Assembly (NCBI RefSeq): GCF_023503965.1
Contig: NZ_CP097298.1
Location: 1,753,001 to 1,817,000, forward strand
Length of the DNA: 64,000 nucleotides
Origin: Brevundimonas albigilva
Lineage (GTDB): Bacteria > Pseudomonadota > Alphaproteobacteria > Caulobacterales > Caulobacteraceae
Direction of reading: 5' to 3'
Under the pieces are notes generated by a model. That model did no database searches. It was not told where the DNA came from and saw nothing but the letters and a program-made list of their open reading frames with translations. Both the position numbers and the translations under genes were made by a program. Position 1 is the first letter of the stretch. Each line of letters starts with the position of its first letter. Of this stretch, positions 62,235 through 64,000 are shown in pieces.

Positions 62235-62720
62235 ATGGCCCTGGGCGGAGGCGGCGCGGCCCGGCCGGGCCGGCGCGGCAGGCGGGGGCGCAAGGGCCCT
62301 CTGACCGAGATCAACGTCACGCCGCTGGTCGACGTGATGCTGGTGCTGCTGATCATCTTCATGATCTCGGCGCCCCTGCTGACGGTGGGCGTGCCCCTGG
62401 AGCTGCCGCAGACCGACGCCAGCGCGGTCGAGACGGACAATGAACCGCTGACGGTCTCGGTCGACCAGCAGGGGGCCATCTTCATCGGCGAGGGCGAGAC
62501 CTCGTTCGACGACCTGGCCGCGCGGCTGCTGACCGAGGCGGGCGGGTCCGAACAGGCGACGCAGCGTCCGGTGTTCGTGCGCGCCGACGGCCGGGCGCCC
62601 TATCAGGCGGTGGCGCGCGTGATGGCGCGGCTCAGCGCCTCGGGCTTCACCAAGCTGAACCTGATCACCGACACCGCCCCCACGACCACCCCCGGTTCCG
62701 CCCCGGCGGCCGGAGGCTGA
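62235..62720 (+). CDS. tolR: Tol-Pal protein TolR
   Basis: A 161-residue protein. A basic N-terminus, then EINVTPLVDVMLVLLIIFMI, the single helix with the essential Asp, and a periplasmic ExbD-like domain. Starts one base after the tolQ stop. Confidence 0.93.
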   Translation: MALGGGGAARPGRRGRRGRKGPLTEINVTPLVDVMLVLLIIFMISAPLLTVGVPLELPQTDASAVETDNEPLTVSVDQQGAIFIGEGETSFDDLAARLLTEAGGSEQATQRPVFVRADGRAPYQAVARVMARLSASGFTKLNLITDTAPTTTPGSAPAAGG

Positions 62721-62722
62721 CC

Positions 62723-63555
62723 TTGCGTCGTCCCAGCCCCGCGATCCTCGGCTCCATCGCCCTGCACGCCGGGGTGGTCGCGCTCGCCTTCGTGTCGTGG
62801 CCGCGCGAGCGCGACGCGCCCAAGCCGCTGGTCAATTCGGTGCCGGTCTCGATCGTGTCCGACGTCCAGATCGCCGCCGCTCCGGCCGACAACCCCCAGC
62901 CGGAGCCCTCGCCCGACGATGCGGCGACCGCGCCGATCAGCGCCCCGGAAGAGCCGACGCCTCCGGCTCCGGACCCGACGCCGCCGCCGCCCGCGCCGTC
63001 GCCGCAGCCGCGTCCGGCCCCGCGTCCGACGCCGTCCCCGCCGCGCCCCACGCCGCCCCGGCCGACCCCGCCCCAGCCTCGGCCGCCGGAAAAGGCGCGC
63101 CCCACGCCGCCGCGCCCCGATCCGACGCCCCCGCGCCCCGCGCCCAGGCGCGAGGAGCCCAGCCTTGACCTGGACGCCCTGGCCGGCCCGACGCGCCCGA
63201 CCAACAACCGCGGCCGCCCGGCGACCGGCCAACAGGGCGCCGGTCAGGCCAGTCAGGCGACGGGTCCGCAAGTCACGGCCATCTTCAACCAGGTCTATCC
63301 GAACTGGAACCTGCCCTGCGACATCCCCGGCGCGGACCAGTTGCGCATCCAGGTCGATCTGACGCTGTCGGCGGACGGTCGGATCACGCGCGGCCCGACC
63401 CTGGTCAGTCCGCAGTCCAGCGCGGTCTATCGCGCCGCGGCCGATGGGGCGCTCAGAGCGCTGCGCCAGACCGCGCCGTTCGACGTGCCGGAGGGGTTCC
63501 CGGCGGAGCCTATCGCCCGACCTTCAACACTGAGCGCGCCTGCCGGAACCGCTGA
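62723..63555 (+). CDS. tolA: TolA-like periplasm-spanning protein (one frame break)
   Basis: About 277 residues after repair. N-terminal anchor (SPAILGSIALHAGVVALAFV), a long Pro/Arg-rich spacer (PTPPPPAPSPQPRPAPRPTP) and a TonB/TolA C-terminal domain (NWNLPCDIPGADQLRIQVDL). TTG 62723 is the start. The frame breaks at about 63502: CCCGGCGG should be CCCGGGCGG to read EGFPGGAYRPTFNTERACRN and stop at 63555. Directly behind tolR. Confidence 0.88.
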
Positions 63556-63996
63556 TCAGCGGGTGTCGGCGATCAGATGGAGGGCCGCTCGCCCGCCCTT
63601 GACGGCGTCCGGCGAAAGGCGGCGGTCAAAGGTCGCCAGAAGGCCGCCGTTCGAGACCGCCAAGGCCAGCAGATAAGCATCCGTGATTTGTTCAGGTGCG
63701 GTCAGGGCCGACGGGTTGAACAGCCGGCCGTTCGCCAGACTGACCGTATCGGGCCAGAAGACGTGTCCTCGCATGTCGCGCAGAAGGTCGAGGATTCGAA
63801 GCACTTCGGACGGAGGGCCGACCGGATTGCGATAGCGGTTGCTGCCGACGATCCGGACCAAACCGTTCTCGGTGATCGGACAGGTCGCCCAGGAAGCGAC
63901 GGCCTCGCGATGAAACCAGGCATTCGCCGGATCGTGAAAGACGTGACGCGGATCGACCAGGGCGATCAGCACGTTGACGTCCAGCAAATAGGTCAA
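63556..63996 (-). CDS. PIN-domain ribonuclease, VapC-like toxin
   Basis: A 146-residue PIN domain. Acidic active-site residues lie in YLLDVNVLIALVD, PITENGLVRIV, ITDAYLLALAV and LLATFDRRL. Its TTG start at 63996 is at the window edge, so the true start and any vapB partner may lie beyond. The stop abuts the repaired tolA stop exactly. Likely a toxin-antitoxin RNase; substrate unknown. Confidence 0.82.
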   Translation of the reverse strand: MTYLLDVNVLIALVDPRHVFHDPANAWFHREAVASWATCPITENGLVRIVGSNRYRNPVGPPSEVLRILDLLRDMRGHVFWPDTVSLANGRLFNPSALTAPEQITDAYLLALAVSNGGLLATFDRRLSPDAVKGGRAALHLIADTR

Positions 63997-64000
63997 GGCA

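Overview
The window is high-GC chromosomal DNA from an alphaproteobacterium of the order Caulobacterales, most likely Brevundimonas or a close relative. This rests on a CpdR-type receiver protein beside a tRNA-Val gene, flagellar genes with TTAA half-sites of the kind bound by CtrA, a Fur of the alphaproteobacterial type lacking CxxC pairs, and palindromic repeats typical of this group. The assignment is by recognition only; no search was run.

Layout. 1-7.3 kb: tsaB-rimI-fur-miaB-phoH-ybeY-lnt, mostly overlapping and co-oriented, bounded by two related XRE regulators. 7.3-13.4 kb: a DsbD-type thiol reductase with a redoxin lipoprotein, small exported proteins and pgi. 13.6-15.8 kb: groESL with a housekeeping-type promoter and a degenerate CIRCE operator. 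15.9-17.2 kb: an A+T-richer accessory gene ending in a HEPN-like domain, wedged between groEL and hslU. 17.2-21.6 kb: hslU, ppa, a DUF599 protein, a putative anti-Shine-Dalgarno small RNA, an N-formylglutamate amidohydrolase and cpdR. 21.7-26.8 kb: a 5.1-kb genomic island inserted in the 3' end of tRNA-Val, flanked by 49-bp direct repeats, with integrase, excisionase-like protein, HNH-like nuclease, XRE repressor, an unknown protein and a hexapeptide acyltransferase. 26.9-41 kb: mixed metabolism (ispG, prfA, glpK, threonine dehydratase, a sulfur-type transporter with an Rrf2 regulator, several DUF proteins). 41-48.5 kb: the rimP-nusA-ylxR-infB block, trmB and DUF983. 48.6-54.5 kb: a large exported TPR protein, HU, and divergent fliO-fliP and flgB-flgC-fliE. 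54.8-64 kb: yebC, a RelBE/ParDE-like module, hemerythrin, MgtC, ruvC-ruvA-ruvB, ybgC, tolQ-tolR-tolA and a PIN toxin-like gene at the edge.

The sequence carries about 22 frame breaks in 64 kb, many in genes that cannot plausibly all be dead (groEL, ppa, hslU, ispG, ruvB, tolQ, tolA). Most are explained by one base lost from a short G or C run, so I read them as assembly indel errors and give each such gene its full reconstructed extent. Lengths quoted for these genes are after adding the missing base(s).

The most interesting items are the tRNA-Val island with its operator-like repeats, the HEPN-like gene, the putative small RNA, and palindromic repeats sitting inside or between genes: in frame within glpK, at the ruvC/ruvA junction (which has no stop codon), between ruvA and ruvB, and between fliO and fliP.
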